This document shows, in pieces, positions 35,978 through 44,436 of a stretch of DNA of 64,000 bases (the first letter of the stretch is position 1; every line of letters starts with the position of its first letter). The notes beneath the pieces are model-generated. The model saw only the letters and a program-made list of their open reading frames with translations, searched no databases and was not told where the DNA came from. The DNA lies in NCBI GenBank assembly GCA_019247305.1, contig JAFAPC010000125.1, positions 62,001 to 126,000 on the forward strand, given 5' to 3'. Source of the DNA: Pseudonocardiales bacterium (GTDB lineage Bacteria > Actinomycetota > Actinomycetes > Mycobacteriales > Pseudonocardiaceae). Made by a program: the position numbers and the translations under genes.

Positions 35978-37108
35978 TCACCCCGCCCACGATGTTAACT
36001 GCCGCCACAACGCGTCCACCAGTCGCGACCACGATGTGTCGTTTTCTTGATACGCACCCGAGGTCGCCAGATACACCGCGTCCAACAACTTGTCAGCGGG
36101 CAAGCCATCGCTCTGCGCGCTTCGCACCACGAACTCTTGGATGAGCCGCCGCCGGTGCTCATCATCGGAGTTCACCAGGTGGGCAGCGACCATCGCGGCG
36201 AGCTGCTCGGCACTCAGCGGCTGGGTCTCCAGCTGGAGGCACCGGCGCAGGAAGGCGGGAGGGAACTCCCGTTCCCCGTTACTGGTGATCACGACCATCG
36301 GGAACGCGTAACATTGCACTCGACCACCGACAATGGTGGCCGTGCCCCCCGGATCGTCGGTGAACACGGACACCTCAGGAGAGCGGTTGCGGACCCGCTC
36401 CAGCTCCGGGATGCTGAATTCTCCTTCCTCGAAAATGCTCAATAGGTCATTCGGCAAGTCCGCCTCACTCTTGTCCAGCTCGTCGATGAGCAGCACGCGA
36501 GGTAGCCTGCTGGGCAGGAACGCCGTCCCCAACGGGCCGAGCCGCACAAACTCGCCTATCGGTGGCTCTTGATCCACCGGATCGACCACTGCTGCCGAGC
36601 TCACCTCCCGGCCCCGCCTGGCTGCGGCCTGTCTTGTTCCGGCGTCCAGCGCACGCCCGATAGCGTCGTAATGATACTGACCGGATTTCAGCGTTGTACG
36701 GCTGGTAATCGGCCACACCAGCACCCGACCCAGGCGCAATTCCCGGGCAATCCGAAAGGCCAGACTCGACTTGCCGGTGCCTGGGCGTCCCGTGACCAGC
36801 AACGGGCGGCGCAGGTACAGCGCGGCGTTGACCATGTCTACTTCATGCGGGTTCGCGTCAGGCTCGGAGAGGTGAATCTCCGAACCGAGTCGGCGTTCCG
36901 CCTCGCCATCGTCTGCGGGAGGCACGTCGTGCGCAGGCAACGGGCCACCGCGAAAGTCCCGCCATGGCGGCGGGGCGGGGAGGATGTCATACAGCGATAG
37001 ATCATCAGGCAACGGCCGACCGGTGCCACGGTAAACCCACCAGTCGGGCGTATCGACGCGAGGTGCACGCTGGTCCGCCACCCCGTCAGGAAGCTCGCTC
37101 ACGCTCAT
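35978..37108 (-). CDS. MoxR-type AAA+ ATPase
   Basis: A 376-residue AAA+ ATPase: Walker A GRPGTGKS at 107-114, Walker B VLLIDE at 205-210, sensor-like VVITSNGEREFPPAFLRR with an arginine finger region, and a C-terminal helical lid. MoxR ATPases act as chaperones for vWA partners. It overlaps the VMAP gene by 23 nt upstream and is followed 1 nt later by the vWA protein, the order expected of a three-component module. The N-terminal about 80 residues (VDTPDWWVYRGTGRPLPDD) are a conserved extension seen in this subgroup, by my recollection. Confidence 0.85.
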   Translation of the reverse strand: MSVSELPDGVADQRAPRVDTPDWWVYRGTGRPLPDDLSLYDILPAPPPWRDFRGGPLPAHDVPPADDGEAERRLGSEIHLSEPDANPHEVDMVNAALYLRRPLLVTGRPGTGKSSLAFRIARELRLGRVLVWPITSRTTLKSGQYHYDAIGRALDAGTRQAAARRGREVSSAAVVDPVDQEPPIGEFVRLGPLGTAFLPSRLPRVLLIDELDKSEADLPNDLLSIFEEGEFSIPELERVRNRSPEVSVFTDDPGGTATIVGGRVQCYAFPMVVITSNGEREFPPAFLRRCLQLETQPLSAEQLAAMVAAHLVNSDDEHRRRLIQEFVVRSAQSDGLPADKLLDAVYLATSGAYQENDTSWSRLVDALWRQLTSWAG

Positions 37109-39098
37109 CCGCGATGTCTTCTCTCATCTGTGTCTGGTCCGCAGACTGATGGGGAACCACTAAACGACCCGGATCGTCCCACAACACCACCAAACCGCGG
37201 GTAATATTCACCTCAGCCGGTGTCGCTGGCGCTCGGAAAGCAACTCGGCGCGTGTGCTGGACCCGCTCGGGCAGATTACGCAAACCGTCGCCCTCGATGA
37301 GCTGGGTGACGACCTCTCGAAGGGCCTCCGACGACGCCTCAGGATGCCACACTAATGCGGGCAGCCCCGAGCGTAACGCTGCGGTCAGCTCATCCGCGCC
37401 CGGTTGCGGCTGGGGGGGCGGCGGCGCGGTGAGCACCATCAGCACCCACTGCGGATCGCCCAGGAGGGCATCAAGATGATGACGTTCCTGGGCGTCCGTC
37501 GGCTGCCCGAAGTGCACTCGTGCCGCCGAGGGATCGTCCATCAACAGGCGCCAGCGCTGACGCCACACTCGGTGCCACTGCGACGAGCGCATCCGTTCGA
37601 GTGAGCGCACCACCACCGGATAGGCCAGACAGAGCGGCTGCGGATCTCCCGAATCGTGTTCCTTGTGCCAGAGGTGGACCGGCTGGTTCAGCAACACGCG
37701 CGGCAGCACGAACTCCAAGGTCACCGAGTGAGTATGCCCGGACCACGCCTGCTCCGCGCTCACCACCAGCTCGTCGACGCGCCGTTCGAGTTCGGCAAGC
37801 GTGACCATACGAGTCTCACCGCGCGGCGGCGGCCACTCCGCTGGGTCGTCCTGCCGCCAGTAGGACAGCTGGTAGCGATGAGGGTCGATCCCATCGGGAT
37901 CTAAGACGATCATCAGGTGCAGCCGGGAGTCGGCCGGAAGCCGCGCAGCACCAGCCGCCCGCCGTGCCCACAGCTGCGATTGGAGCCCGAGGTGATGCGC
38001 CTGATCATCATTCCATCTCCGCAGGTTGGCACTCACCTCGCCACCGACCTGACCCGCCAGGAGTTCGACAAACGTCAGCGTTGGCGGAAACCCATCGGCC
38101 CCGGCGTTGAACTCCGCAAGATAGCAGAATGCTTCCCAGGCGTTCGCGGCACTCCACGAGGGGGGCACGCCGGGGCCTGCGGCTCGGTGCACCAGCGTCG
38201 GGAGTTGCGGAAGGCTGATCTTGGCCAGCCATTCCTGCACGCGCTTTAGCTCTGCCGCAGGCAGGAGGTCGAGCACCTGCGACTCCACGTCCGCAGCTCC
38301 CGGGTGGTCGGGCAGCAGACGGAGCCATCCCACGGTCGAGGTTTCCTTGACCTCCACAGGGATTCGCCGGTAGGAGTCTGGGTCAGTCCCGGGGTCCTGG
38401 GTGATCACTTCGTGGTAGAAACGATCGGAGGCGATCAGCGCGAGGACACCCGTCGAGGACCGCAATGCCGATTTCACTGCCGGTGCTTGCAGGAGGCGAC
38501 ACGTGAGGTTGACCGCCTGGCTCACTGCGCCGTGCTCGTCGTGGCGCACCTCGCCGGCGTGCACCGCGACACGGAGGTTGATGGCCGCCTCGGCGGCGTG
38601 CACCGCGTTGTGCCGGAGCAGCCCCGCGACCAATCTGCTTGGTAGTTGATCGGCCAGCCGGCTCTTGGGCACCTCTGCGGGAACCAGAATCAACGCCCCG
38701 TCGCTGCGGTCCTCCTTCTTACAGGCGTCCCAGTCGACTCCGGCGTCGGCAAAAGCGTCTTGCAACACGCGATACAGGCCCTCGTGCATGGCGAGCTGGT
38801 GCGCCTCGGTCCGGTCTGGGGCGGTAAAGCAGGCGACGTCGATCGCAACGATCGCCTGGCGCTCGGGCGTCAACAAATCAGTTGGCGTCACACCGAGAAC
38901 CCGCGCTAGCACCGCGACCTCATCGGCAGTCACTGACTTGCGCGCTCCTGATTCGATCTTGGCGATGGTTCCTCGGGTGAGCGAGTCACACCCCTCTCGC
39001 GCGCACTCGTCAGCCAGCCGTTGAGCTGACCACCTCAGCTCCATGCGCAAGCGCCGCACCCGGCCGGCGACCAGGCCTGTCATCGTTGCTTGCTCCAT
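37086..39098 (-). CDS. VMAP-like protein with N-terminal XRE HTH and nucleotidyl-cyclase-like domain
   Basis: The 670 residues hold an XRE HTH at about 10-75 (RWSAQRLADECAREG, GTIAKIESGARKS), then a class III cyclase-like domain at about 80-260, and a C-terminal region resembling VMAP-C (LEFVLPRVLLNQPVHLW, LVVLWDDPGRLV). In the cyclase-like part the metal Asp residues D87 (AIDVACFT) and D133 (RSDGALIL), HAGEV at 180-184, N197 and R201 (VNLTCRLL) are kept, so activity is possible. The ATG has GGAGGTAC upstream. It starts the VMAP-MoxR-vWA operon and faces a divergently read stand-alone cyclase-like protein. VMAP assignment is from motif memory and is moderate. Confidence 0.7.
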   Translation of the reverse strand: MEQATMTGLVAGRVRRLRMELRWSAQRLADECAREGCDSLTRGTIAKIESGARKSVTADEVAVLARVLGVTPTDLLTPERQAIVAIDVACFTAPDRTEAHQLAMHEGLYRVLQDAFADAGVDWDACKKEDRSDGALILVPAEVPKSRLADQLPSRLVAGLLRHNAVHAAEAAINLRVAVHAGEVRHDEHGAVSQAVNLTCRLLQAPAVKSALRSSTGVLALIASDRFYHEVITQDPGTDPDSYRRIPVEVKETSTVGWLRLLPDHPGAADVESQVLDLLPAAELKRVQEWLAKISLPQLPTLVHRAAGPGVPPSWSAANAWEAFCYLAEFNAGADGFPPTLTFVELLAGQVGGEVSANLRRWNDDQAHHLGLQSQLWARRAAGAARLPADSRLHLMIVLDPDGIDPHRYQLSYWRQDDPAEWPPPRGETRMVTLAELERRVDELVVSAEQAWSGHTHSVTLEFVLPRVLLNQPVHLWHKEHDSGDPQPLCLAYPVVVRSLERMRSSQWHRVWRQRWRLLMDDPSAARVHFGQPTDAQERHHLDALLGDPQWVLMVLTAPPPPQPQPGADELTAALRSGLPALVWHPEASSEALREVVTQLIEGDGLRNLPERVQHTRRVAFRAPATPAEVNITRGLVVLWDDPGRLVVPHQSADQTQMREDIADERERAS

Positions 39099-39218
39099 GT
39101 ACCTCCGCCCACGAACCGAGTTGCTCTATACTAGGACAACGGTAGCAGATAATTGTGATCTTGTTCTGACTTGGCACGTGGGCTCCGCGCTCGACGTCAG
39201 TAGGACGGGAGGTGTCCG

Positions 39219-39602
39219 ATGATCCCCTGTCCTGCTCATGTGTCCTGTGCACGCTTGCTCGTAGATCGCCCATCTTCCCAGGCGACACCACTGGGAACTA
39301 CCCTGCATGTCCACCACCTCGGGAAATGCCGACTTGCCGTCACTACGGGTAAAGACGATCTGTGGACAGCTCGGGGCCGTTTTCGACGTCGTCGCGCCGA
39401 TCCTGCTGACAGCTCGGTGGAGCTGACAGTTTGGTGGCAAGCCGATCAACACCGCAGGCGCACCAGCGCCGAAGAGCGAAAGCGGCACGGCCGCACGGCC
39501 GTGCCGAGGTGTCACCGACCGGCGACCTCCTTACTACGGGCTGTGGTGTTGTCCGTTGGACGCGCGGCGGCCGAGCCAACCATAACCGAGAAGTCATCAT
39601 GA
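39219..39602 (+). CDS. Possible small gene coupled to the cyclase-like protein
   Basis: A 127-codon frame starts at an ATG preceded by GGGAGGTGTCCG and ends in TGA at 39600-39602, overlapping the ATG of the cyclase-like gene (ATGA). The first 60 residues (TTLHVHHLGKCRLAVTTGKD, WTARGRF) could be a folded beta-rich domain; the rest is Arg-rich and poorly ordered. No family is recognised. Strong ribosome-binding site and stop/start coupling favour a real gene, the composition of its second half does not. Confidence 0.4.
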   Translation: MIPCPAHVSCARLLVDRPSSQATPLGTTLHVHHLGKCRLAVTTGKDDLWTARGRFRRRRADPADSSVELTVWWQADQHRRRTSAEERKRHGRTAVPRCHRPATSLLRAVVLSVGRAAAEPTITEKSS

Positions 39603-40234
39603 CTACCGTGACAACCCAGGACCTGCCCCGCCCCAGGTCGATTTTAGCGGTGGATATCGAAAGTTCCACCGACAGGATCAACCCGGCAAAGGCCCGATTC
39701 CGACGCGTGACGCATGAGCTGGTCGACGAGGCTTTTCAGGTGAGTGGGATCATTAAACGTCACCGCGATGCTCTGATCGATCGAGGGGACGGGGTCGCTG
39801 CACTGGTCCATCCTGTGGACCACGCACCTAAGGCGCTGCTGCTGAGCTCGGTAATTCCCACTCTAAGCCGGCTACTCGCTGATCACAACACCTGCTTCCC
39901 CGACCATCAGTTCCGGCTGCGAGCTGTCGTGCACGCAGGAGAGGTGCACTATGATCGCGGAGGCTGTTTTGGAGAGTCCCTCGATCTCACGTTCCGGCTG
40001 CTTGACGCCCCAAAGGTAAAGAAAACGCTCCGCCAGACGACGGCACCTCTAGTTCTCGTGGTCTCCGAGGAAATTTACCAATCTGTCATTCGGCACCGCT
40101 ATCATGGCATCGACGAAGGCTCCTTCAAGCCTCGTGTACGTGTGCAGCTCGCAGGCCGATGGCACCGCGGCTGGATACATGTTCCAGACGGGGCACAGCC
40201 ATTGGACTTGCAAGATCAAGTTAACCGAAGTTGA
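39599..40234 (+). CDS. Stand-alone nucleotidyl-cyclase-like protein
   Basis: A 211-residue protein homologous to the cyclase-like domain of the divergent VMAP gene. Metal-binding candidates D19 (LAVDIESST) and D64 (DRGDGVAAL), VVHAGEV at 110-116 and R133 (LDLTFRLL) are kept; the transition-state Asn of class III cyclases aligns with Asp129. The ATG at 39599 is preferred over a longer frame start because of the ATGA coupling. A shared domain in two proteins of one locus suggests homotypic interaction, with this protein as signal producer, sensor or adaptor. Whether it makes a cyclic nucleotide cannot be told from sequence. Confidence 0.7.
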   Translation: MTTVTTQDLPRPRSILAVDIESSTDRINPAKARFRRVTHELVDEAFQVSGIIKRHRDALIDRGDGVAALVHPVDHAPKALLLSSVIPTLSRLLADHNTCFPDHQFRLRAVVHAGEVHYDRGGCFGESLDLTFRLLDAPKVKKTLRQTTAPLVLVVSEEIYQSVIRHRYHGIDEGSFKPRVRVQLAGRWHRGWIHVPDGAQPLDLQDQVNRS

Positions 40235-40287
40235 TACCGCACCTGCAATGTAATCTTGACTAGGTCGCCCTTCAGCGGTGCAACCAC

Positions 40288-40836
40288 TCAGAGTTCCCGC
40301 AGGCTCAGCACCGCGCGGTAAGGCACCCCGGCCGCTTCGATGGCCTCGCGGGCCCCGGTGTCCCGGTCCACCACGGTGGCTACGCCGACGACGTCGGCGC
40401 CCGCCGCGCGCAGCGCCGCCACGGCGGTGAGCACCGAGGCGCCGGTGGTGGCGGTGTCCTCGACGGCGAGCACGGCCCGCCCCGCGACGTCCGGGCCCTC
40501 GATGCGCCGGCCCATCCCGTGCTGCTTGGTCGAGGTGCGCACCACGAAGGCGTCCACCGGGGGGCCTGGGGTGTGCAGGACGGCGGTAGCGACCGGGTCG
40601 GCGCCTAACGTCAAGCCACCCACTGCCTGGTAGGTCCAGTCGCTGGTCAGCTCGCGGACCAGTCGCCCGATCAGTGGCGCGGCCTCGTGGTGCAGCGTGA
40701 CCCGGCGCAGGTCCACGTAGGAGTCGGCCTGCGCGCCGGACGACAGCGTGACCCGGCCGGGCACCACCGCCAGCTGACGCACCAGCGCGGCTAGCCGATC
40801 CCGGGCTGGGCTGCTCAGCATCGCCTCGCCGCTCAC
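40288..40836 (-). CDS. pyrE: Orotate phosphoribosyltransferase
   Basis: A 182-residue type I phosphoribosyltransferase for UMP synthesis (orotate + PRPP to OMP). The PRPP loop [25 protein letters not shown], and [15 protein letters not shown] with the catalytic Lys and flexible loop are all present. The GTG at 40836 overlaps the stop of the upstream SDR (GTGA). The gene corresponds in position to pyrE (Rv0382c) of M. tuberculosis, with an SDR inserted between it and the Rv0383c-like gene. It ends 54 nt from the convergent cyclase-like gene. Confidence 0.95.
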   Translation of the reverse strand: MSGEAMLSSPARDRLAALVRQLAVVPGRVTLSSGAQADSYVDLRRVTLHHEAAPLIGRLVRELTSDWTYQAVGGLTLGADPVATAVLHTPGPPVDAFVVRTSTKQHGMGRRIEGPDVAGRAVLAVEDTATTGASVLTAVAALRAAGADVVGVATVVDRDTGAREAIEAAGVPYRAVLSLREL

Positions 40837-41612
40837 CTGTGACCCTTCCGGGCGAGCCGGGTGCGCCCGGCCAGGCGCCGGAGCAGGCTGCGAGGCAGCA
40901 CGTCCGCCACCCCCACCAGGGCCCGGTACTGCAGGCCTGGCACCGAGACGGCGCGTCCACGCCGCAGGTCGGCCAGGCAGTCGCGGACGACGGCGTCGGC
41001 ATCCAGCCAGAACATTGCGGGGGCGCTGGTCACGTCCACCCCGGCGCGGGCATGGAACTCAGTGCGGACCAAACCCGGGCACAGCGCGAGCACCCGTACC
41101 CCGGTGTCGGCCAGCGCCAGCGCCAGCCCTTCGGAGAACATCGTCACAAACGCCTTGCCCGCGCTGTAGGTGCTGTCGCGACCGGGCAGGAAGCCCGCCA
41201 CGCTGGACACGTTGACGACCGCGCCTCGCCCGGCGCGCACCATCCCCGGCAGCGCGGCATGAGTCAGCCGCAGCACGCTAGTCACGTTGACGTCCAGCTG
41301 CGCCTGCAGATCCGAGATGTCGGTGTCGAGGAACCCGGTGGAGAGCCCGAAACCCGCGTTGTTCACCAGCAGCTCCACCGGATCTCCGGTGCGCAGTCGC
41401 TGCTCGACCAGGTGGCGCTCACTGGCGCTGGCCAGGTCGGCGGGGAGCATCTCGGCACGGACGCCGTGCCGCGTCGACAGCTCGGCGCAGCGCTGCCCTA
41501 GCCGTTCCCGGTCCCGGGCGACGAGCACAAGATCGTAACCTTCGGCGGCGAGCCTCCGGGCGAAGGCGGCCCCGATCCCCGCCGTGGCCCCGGTAATTAA
41601 CGCAGTCGGCAT
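40833..41612 (-). CDS. Classical SDR oxidoreductase
   Basis: A 259-residue [35 protein letters not shown], and YSAGKAF in place of the usual YxASK (Tyr and Lys kept). The C-terminal basic tail ([15 protein letters not shown]) and LPRSLLRRL suggest membrane association, as in other DltE-like SDRs acting on lipids. GGGAGG lies just before the ATG at 41612. It is translationally coupled to pyrE. The physiological substrate is unknown. Confidence 0.85.
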   Translation of the reverse strand: MPTALITGATAGIGAAFARRLAAEGYDLVLVARDRERLGQRCAELSTRHGVRAEMLPADLASASERHLVEQRLRTGDPVELLVNNAGFGLSTGFLDTDISDLQAQLDVNVTSVLRLTHAALPGMVRAGRGAVVNVSSVAGFLPGRDSTYSAGKAFVTMFSEGLALALADTGVRVLALCPGLVRTEFHARAGVDVTSAPAMFWLDADAVVRDCLADLRRGRAVSVPGLQYRALVGVADVLPRSLLRRLAGRTRLARKGHR

Positions 41613-41706
41613 AGCCTCCCAGGCTAGCCCCGCGCGGATCCTCCGGCTGCCCGCGCTCAGCGCGCCGAGTTCGACATCAGCGCTGCCGGAGCGCTGGCGG
41701 GGAGCT

Positions 41707-42429
41707 CTAGTGCCGAACTCGGCGTGAGTAGCGCCCTCGGTGGTCGCTGTCCGCGCTCTCGAGCAGGTCAGCGACCTCGTCGAGGGCGCGCAGCAGGCGC
41801 TCCAGCCGGGCGGGCGTGGCCGTGCCCGGTGCGGCGGCCAGCACCCAGTCCTGCTCCACCCAGGCAACCGGGATGTCCTCGCCTAGGGCGCCGACGGCGA
41901 AGACGAATTCGGGCGCGCTCAGCGCTGCGGCCAGCTCCGGGTCGTTGACCAGGGCGATCCGCTCGCCCACCGGGCCTAGCATGGCCAAATCGGCATCCTG
42001 TGGCAGCGGCCGCCCTGGCCACCACAGCTCGGCGACCAGCTCAGCATCGGCGACCACATCAGCGTCCAGGGCTCGGCGCTGCACCGCGACTACCACGCAG
42101 GTGAGCTGCCCGCCCTGCTCAAGATCGAAGACCTGCACCGCGCGGCGGCCCACCGCGGTGAACAGGCTGCCGGTCACGATGGCCGTGGCCAGCCCCGCGC
42201 CACCCGCGCCAGCCGGGCCTGGGGCGAGCACCCCGTGTCGCCAGCGCTGGGCCAGCACCGGGTCGGACAGCACGAACCGCCACCCACGCAGCATCGCCCA
42301 GCGCCGCCGTTCCCGCTGGTGCGCGCTGTGCTGGCGGCGGTCGACGGCCAACAGCGCGCTCCCCGCGGCCGCGGCCAGCCCCGCGATCACAAACCACATC
42401 CACGGTGACGCCGCACCAAATATTGTCAT
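41707..42429 (-). CDS. Membrane-anchored protein, Rv0383c-like
   Basis: A 240-residue protein with one N-terminal membrane helix ([20 protein letters not shown]), a basic segment ([16 protein letters not shown]) and a soluble domain with alternating hydrophobic strands. It corresponds in position to Rv0383c of M. tuberculosis, a conserved membrane/secreted protein of unknown function between pyrE and clpB. Its 3' end overlaps an 11-bp-arm inverted repeat CGCCGAGTTCG / CGAACTCGGCG (41663-41673, 41714-41724). Confidence 0.65.
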   Translation of the reverse strand: MTIFGAASPWMWFVIAGLAAAAGSALLAVDRRQHSAHQRERRRWAMLRGWRFVLSDPVLAQRWRHGVLAPGPAGAGGAGLATAIVTGSLFTAVGRRAVQVFDLEQGGQLTCVVVAVQRRALDADVVADAELVAELWWPGRPLPQDADLAMLGPVGERIALVNDPELAAALSAPEFVFAVGALGEDIPVAWVEQDWVLAAAPGTATPARLERLLRALDEVADLLESADSDHRGRYSRRVRH

Positions 42430-42481
42430 CGGGCCGAGCGTAGTGCCGCACCCCCCTCATCTCGGTGCGCACACGCCGTGG

Positions 42482-42730
42482 CTAGCGGGGCCGGCTCCAT
42501 CCAGCCAACCGCTCGGCGATCTTCTCCACGTCTGCGCATGACCCATCGGCCACAGCGATCATGAGATCGAACGCGCCATCCTCGGGCGCGTCGAGGTTGT
42601 GGCCGTTGATCCACAGAAACACCGCTGCGGCTGCCCACGCCAGCCGCTTATTGCCATCGACAAGAGCATGATTGCCGACGAGCGAGTCCGGGGGTCCCCG
42701 CGGGAGAGTGGCCACTATCGGGTCGGTCAC
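42482..42730 (-). pseudogene. Doc (Fic-fold) toxin, C-terminal fragment
   Basis: The 82 residues contain the Fic/Doc active-site motif as NHALVDGNKRLAW, followed by AAVFLWINGHNL and a C-terminal LMIAVADGSCADVEKIAERL. These match the last two thirds of death-on-curing toxins, kinases that phosphorylate EF-Tu. The N-terminal about 40 residues are replaced by an unrelated stretch (MTDPIVATLPRGPPD) and no antitoxin gene is next to it, so it is a decayed toxin-antitoxin remnant. Whether the fragment is translated from the GTG at 42730 is unknown. Confidence 0.7.
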
Positions 42731-42924
42731 CTAAAAGTCCCGCTCAGCTACCCTGCTCGGCGGTCCGACGCGACGCCTCACTGGCAGGCTGACTCGCCCC
42801 AGGGACGCCAGCGCACCGTCTCCGGCCAGCCCTCGCGCGGTCTCATGGATGCATGTGCACCTTCAGAGCCACCCCAGCACGGTCTGATGGATGCTTGTGC
42901 ACCCTGATGACCTGGTCACTGGAA
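42731..42924. repeat. Gap with a pair of ~20-bp direct repeats spaced 42 bp
   Basis: CTCATGGATGCATGTGCACC starts at 42842 and CTGATGGATGCTTGTGCACC at 42884, exactly 42 bp apart. In reverse complement they match the pair at 10331-10386 (core GCATCCAT), which has the same 42-bp offset. No gene is recognised in this gap. Confidence 0.7.
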
Positions 42925-43098
42925 TCATGAGCGGTTCCGAGCCCCCCACCAATCCATGCGATCGTGAAACGACCGTGCGGCGGGCCAGGCTAGCGCCGAC
43001 TGAAGGAACCCGTAGTCGCGAACCGCCGCCCGGGCCACCTCGTGCAGGCGGCGCTGCTCGATGTCGGCCTGGGCGCGCAGCGCTTTCTGATACCGACC

Positions 43099-43422
43099 TC
43101 AGCCGTTCTCGTGGACCCGCTCGACGAGCGCATAGAACTGGCGTTGCGGGTCTTTCACGACGGTGTGAATGGTGTTGACGACCGGGCAGGGCCACGGTGC
43201 CGAGCAGATCGTGCAGTCATGACCACCCTCCTGGGTTCGGTGTTCGACAAGCAATCCACGCACGACAAACACTAAGTCGCGAATCAGCTGGCGGGCCCGG
43301 TCCATGTCCTCGGGCGACCATTCATCGTCGTCCGCTAAGTAGGATGCCTCTTCCAGATGGACGTAGAGGTCTTCCCGCAGTAGGCCGAATGCGTCCATGA
43401 GTGCTGGTGAGGGTGTGTCCAC
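43099..43422 (-). CDS. Hypothetical protein with Cys motif; coding character continues past its TGA
   Basis: From a GTG at 43422 with an excellent GGGGAGGT upstream, 107 residues run to a TGA at 43099-43101. They include an acidic helix (WSPEDMDRARQLIRDLVFVV) and HDCTICSAPWPCPVVNTIH with three Cys. Beyond the TGA the same frame stays open for another 57 codons to 42925 with strongly coding-like composition (YQKALRAQADIEQRRLHEVA), so the gene was probably once about 165 residues. No family is recognised. It is divergent from the XRE-DUF5753 gene across a dyad. Confidence 0.6.
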   Translation of the reverse strand: MDTPSPALMDAFGLLREDLYVHLEEASYLADDDEWSPEDMDRARQLIRDLVFVVRGLLVEHRTQEGGHDCTICSAPWPCPVVNTIHTVVKDPQRQFYALVERVHENG

Positions 43423-43479
43423 CGGATACCTCCCCGGGATCGGGCGAGGCCCGTTGCCCCGCTGCCGATCAGGTAACCC

Positions 43480-43520
43480 ATTCACCGACGGTTATGCAAA
43501 TGGATTTACCATCGGTGAAT
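43480..43520. promoter_or_regulatory. 13+13 bp dyad between divergent genes, likely XRE operator
   Basis: ATTCACCGACGGT (43480-43492) and ACCATCGGTGAAT (43508-43520) are inverted repeats with one mismatch around a 15-nt spacer. They lie in the AT-rich gap between the hypothetical gene (-) and the XRE-DUF5753 gene (+), where one regulator could control both. Confidence 0.6.
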
Positions 43521-43572
43521 ATGGCGATCTTTATCGGGCTTTGGCTATGATCTCCGGCCTGGGGGTGCCAGC

Positions 43573-44436
43573 ATGACACATCGGGATCCGACGATCCGCG
43601 GCCGGGAGCTGGGGGATGGCCTGCGTCAGGCCATGGAAGAGGCTGGGCTGACCGGCAAGGACGCCGCCCGGCTGCTCGATGTGTCCCCGAGCATGATCTC
43701 GATGGTGCTCTCCGGCAAACGCGGCACCAGCGAGGTGGACATCGCGGCGTTCCTCGGCCTGTGCCGGGTCCCCAGCGCGGAGCGGGAGCGGCTGCTGGCG
43801 CTGTGCCGGGAGCAGGACACTCCGGGGTGGCTGCAGCAGCACGGCTCCCGGCTGCCCGAGCAGCTTCGCACGCTGATCGACCACGAGAACAAGGCGGTGA
43901 CGATCAGCGACTTCGAGACGGTCGGCGTGCCCGGCCTGCTGCAGACCGCCGAGTACGCCCGCGCGGTGATCAGCCGCAGCGTCAACGTGCCGCCCGAAGA
44001 GGTGGCGGAGCGGGTGGCCGCCCGGCTGGCCCGGCACAACCTGTTCAGCCGGAACCGCCCCGCCGCCTTCGCCTTCTACCTGCACGAGTCCGTGCTGCGC
44101 ACCCCGGTGGGCGGGCCCGCGGTGATGGCCGAGCAGCTGCGCCACCTGCACCGGATGTCGGCGCGCTCCTACCTGACCCTGCGGGTGCTGCCCCTTGCGC
44201 TCGGCGCGCACGCGGCGATGACCGGGGCGTTCCGGCTGATGGAGTTCGCCGAGTTCCCGCCGGTGGTCTACCTGGAAAGCGAGACCTCCTGCCTGTTCTT
44301 GGAGAAACCCGAGGAAATCCAGGCTTATCGGCGCATTCTCGGGGCGCTGGCGGAGACCGCCCTGGGCGAGGGACAATCACGACAGCTGATTGCCGCGCTG
44401 GCAACCAGGTTCGCTGCGGATCGAGAAAGACCATGA
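43573..44436 (+). CDS. XRE-family regulator with DUF5753 domain
   Basis: A 287-residue regulator: HTH at about 12-70 (LGDGLRQAMEEAGLTGKDAA, then VSPSMISMVLSGKRG) and DUF5753 with DTPGWLQQHG and ETVGVPGLLQTAEYAR. In the usual PGWW motif the second Trp is Leu. Its TGA overlaps the ATG of the DUF397 gene (ATGA). A dyad at 43480-43520 lies just upstream. Third member of this family in the window, with low similarity to the other two outside the motifs. Confidence 0.88.
   Translation: MTHRDPTIRGRELGDGLRQAMEEAGLTGKDAARLLDVSPSMISMVLSGKRGTSEVDIAAFLGLCRVPSAERERLLALCREQDTPGWLQQHGSRLPEQLRTLIDHENKAVTISDFETVGVPGLLQTAEYARAVISRSVNVPPEEVAERVAARLARHNLFSRNRPAAFAFYLHESVLRTPVGGPAVMAEQLRHLHRMSARSYLTLRVLPLALGAHAAMTGAFRLMEFAEFPPVVYLESETSCLFLEKPEEIQAYRRILGALAETALGEGQSRQLIAALATRFAADRERP

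Noticed and set aside
39128-39133. TAGTAT as -10 element of the VMAP operon promoter (minus strand)
   Set aside because: No acceptable -35 element at 16-18 nt spacing, so a promoter call is not justified.
42863-43195. Frame on the minus strand reading MALPGRQHHSH...
   Set aside because: It is out of frame with and overlaps the better-supported hypothetical gene and its continuation; the composition is non-coding.
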